A DNA stretch of 42,410 bases. Source: an uncultured Verrucomicrobiota bacterium (GTDB taxonomy: Bacteria; Verrucomicrobiota; Kiritimatiellia; RFP12; UBA1067). The notes beneath the pieces are model-generated. The model saw only the letters and a program-made list of their open reading frames with translations, was not told the DNA's origin and searched no databases. Shown here piece after piece: positions 42,338 through 42,410 of this stretch. The translations under genes were made by a program, and so were the position numbers. Within the stretch, counting starts at the first letter, position 1. Each line of letters starts with the position of its first letter. The stretch covers positions 1 to 42,410 of the forward strand of contig CAMORM010000006.1 in the NCBI GenBank assembly GCA_946623785.1, read 5' to 3'.

Positions 42338-42367
42338 TTGACCATATCGGTACAATTATGATATTAT
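42338..42367 (+). promoter_or_regulatory. Sigma70-like promoter at window end
   Basis: TTGACC (42338-42343) - 18 bp - TATTAT (42362-42367) in AT-rich sequence. Confidence 0.5.
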
Positions 42368-42410
42368 ATGCGTGATTTAGTAAATGGAATTATTAAATCT
42401 TTGCAAAAAA

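Overview
High-GC window (42.4 kb), probably from a PVC-group bacterium of Kiritimatiellota/Verrucomicrobiota type (inferred from gene content and protein style, not tested). It encodes: (i) a carbohydrate/ester-degradation region at about 0-14.5 kb: a truncated GH27-like C-terminus, a beta-helix protein, a minus-strand two-component system, a CE7/AXE1 esterase, a frameshifted LamG surface protein, a CocE-type hydrolase and a GH-A/GH39-like hydrolase; (ii) a housekeeping block: rpsA, rpmB, a eukaryote-like (type 2) ileS, an isolated MraY-family transferase and argH; (iii) a compact co-directional run at about 24.5-33 kb: exbB, exbD, a heptaheme cytochrome c with a membrane tail, a DUF2723/TPR membrane protein and a 'WPFY'-repeat protein; (iv) a second polysaccharide-related run: beta-helix, GH-A-like hydrolase, IolB and an alpha/beta-hydrolase fused to LVIVD-type repeats; (v) a lower-GC end containing an orphan NadS-like antitoxin. 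That antitoxin sits behind an intact sigma70-like promoter/operator and the two ends of an internally deleted toxin gene. No rRNA, tRNA or CRISPR was recognised. The best candidates for undescribed biology are the ExbBD-heptaheme-DUF2723-WPFY run, the WPFY repeat family itself, the toxin-deleted TA locus, and the histidine kinase with tandem OB-fold-like sensor repeats. All family calls come from reading motifs; no database search was run.
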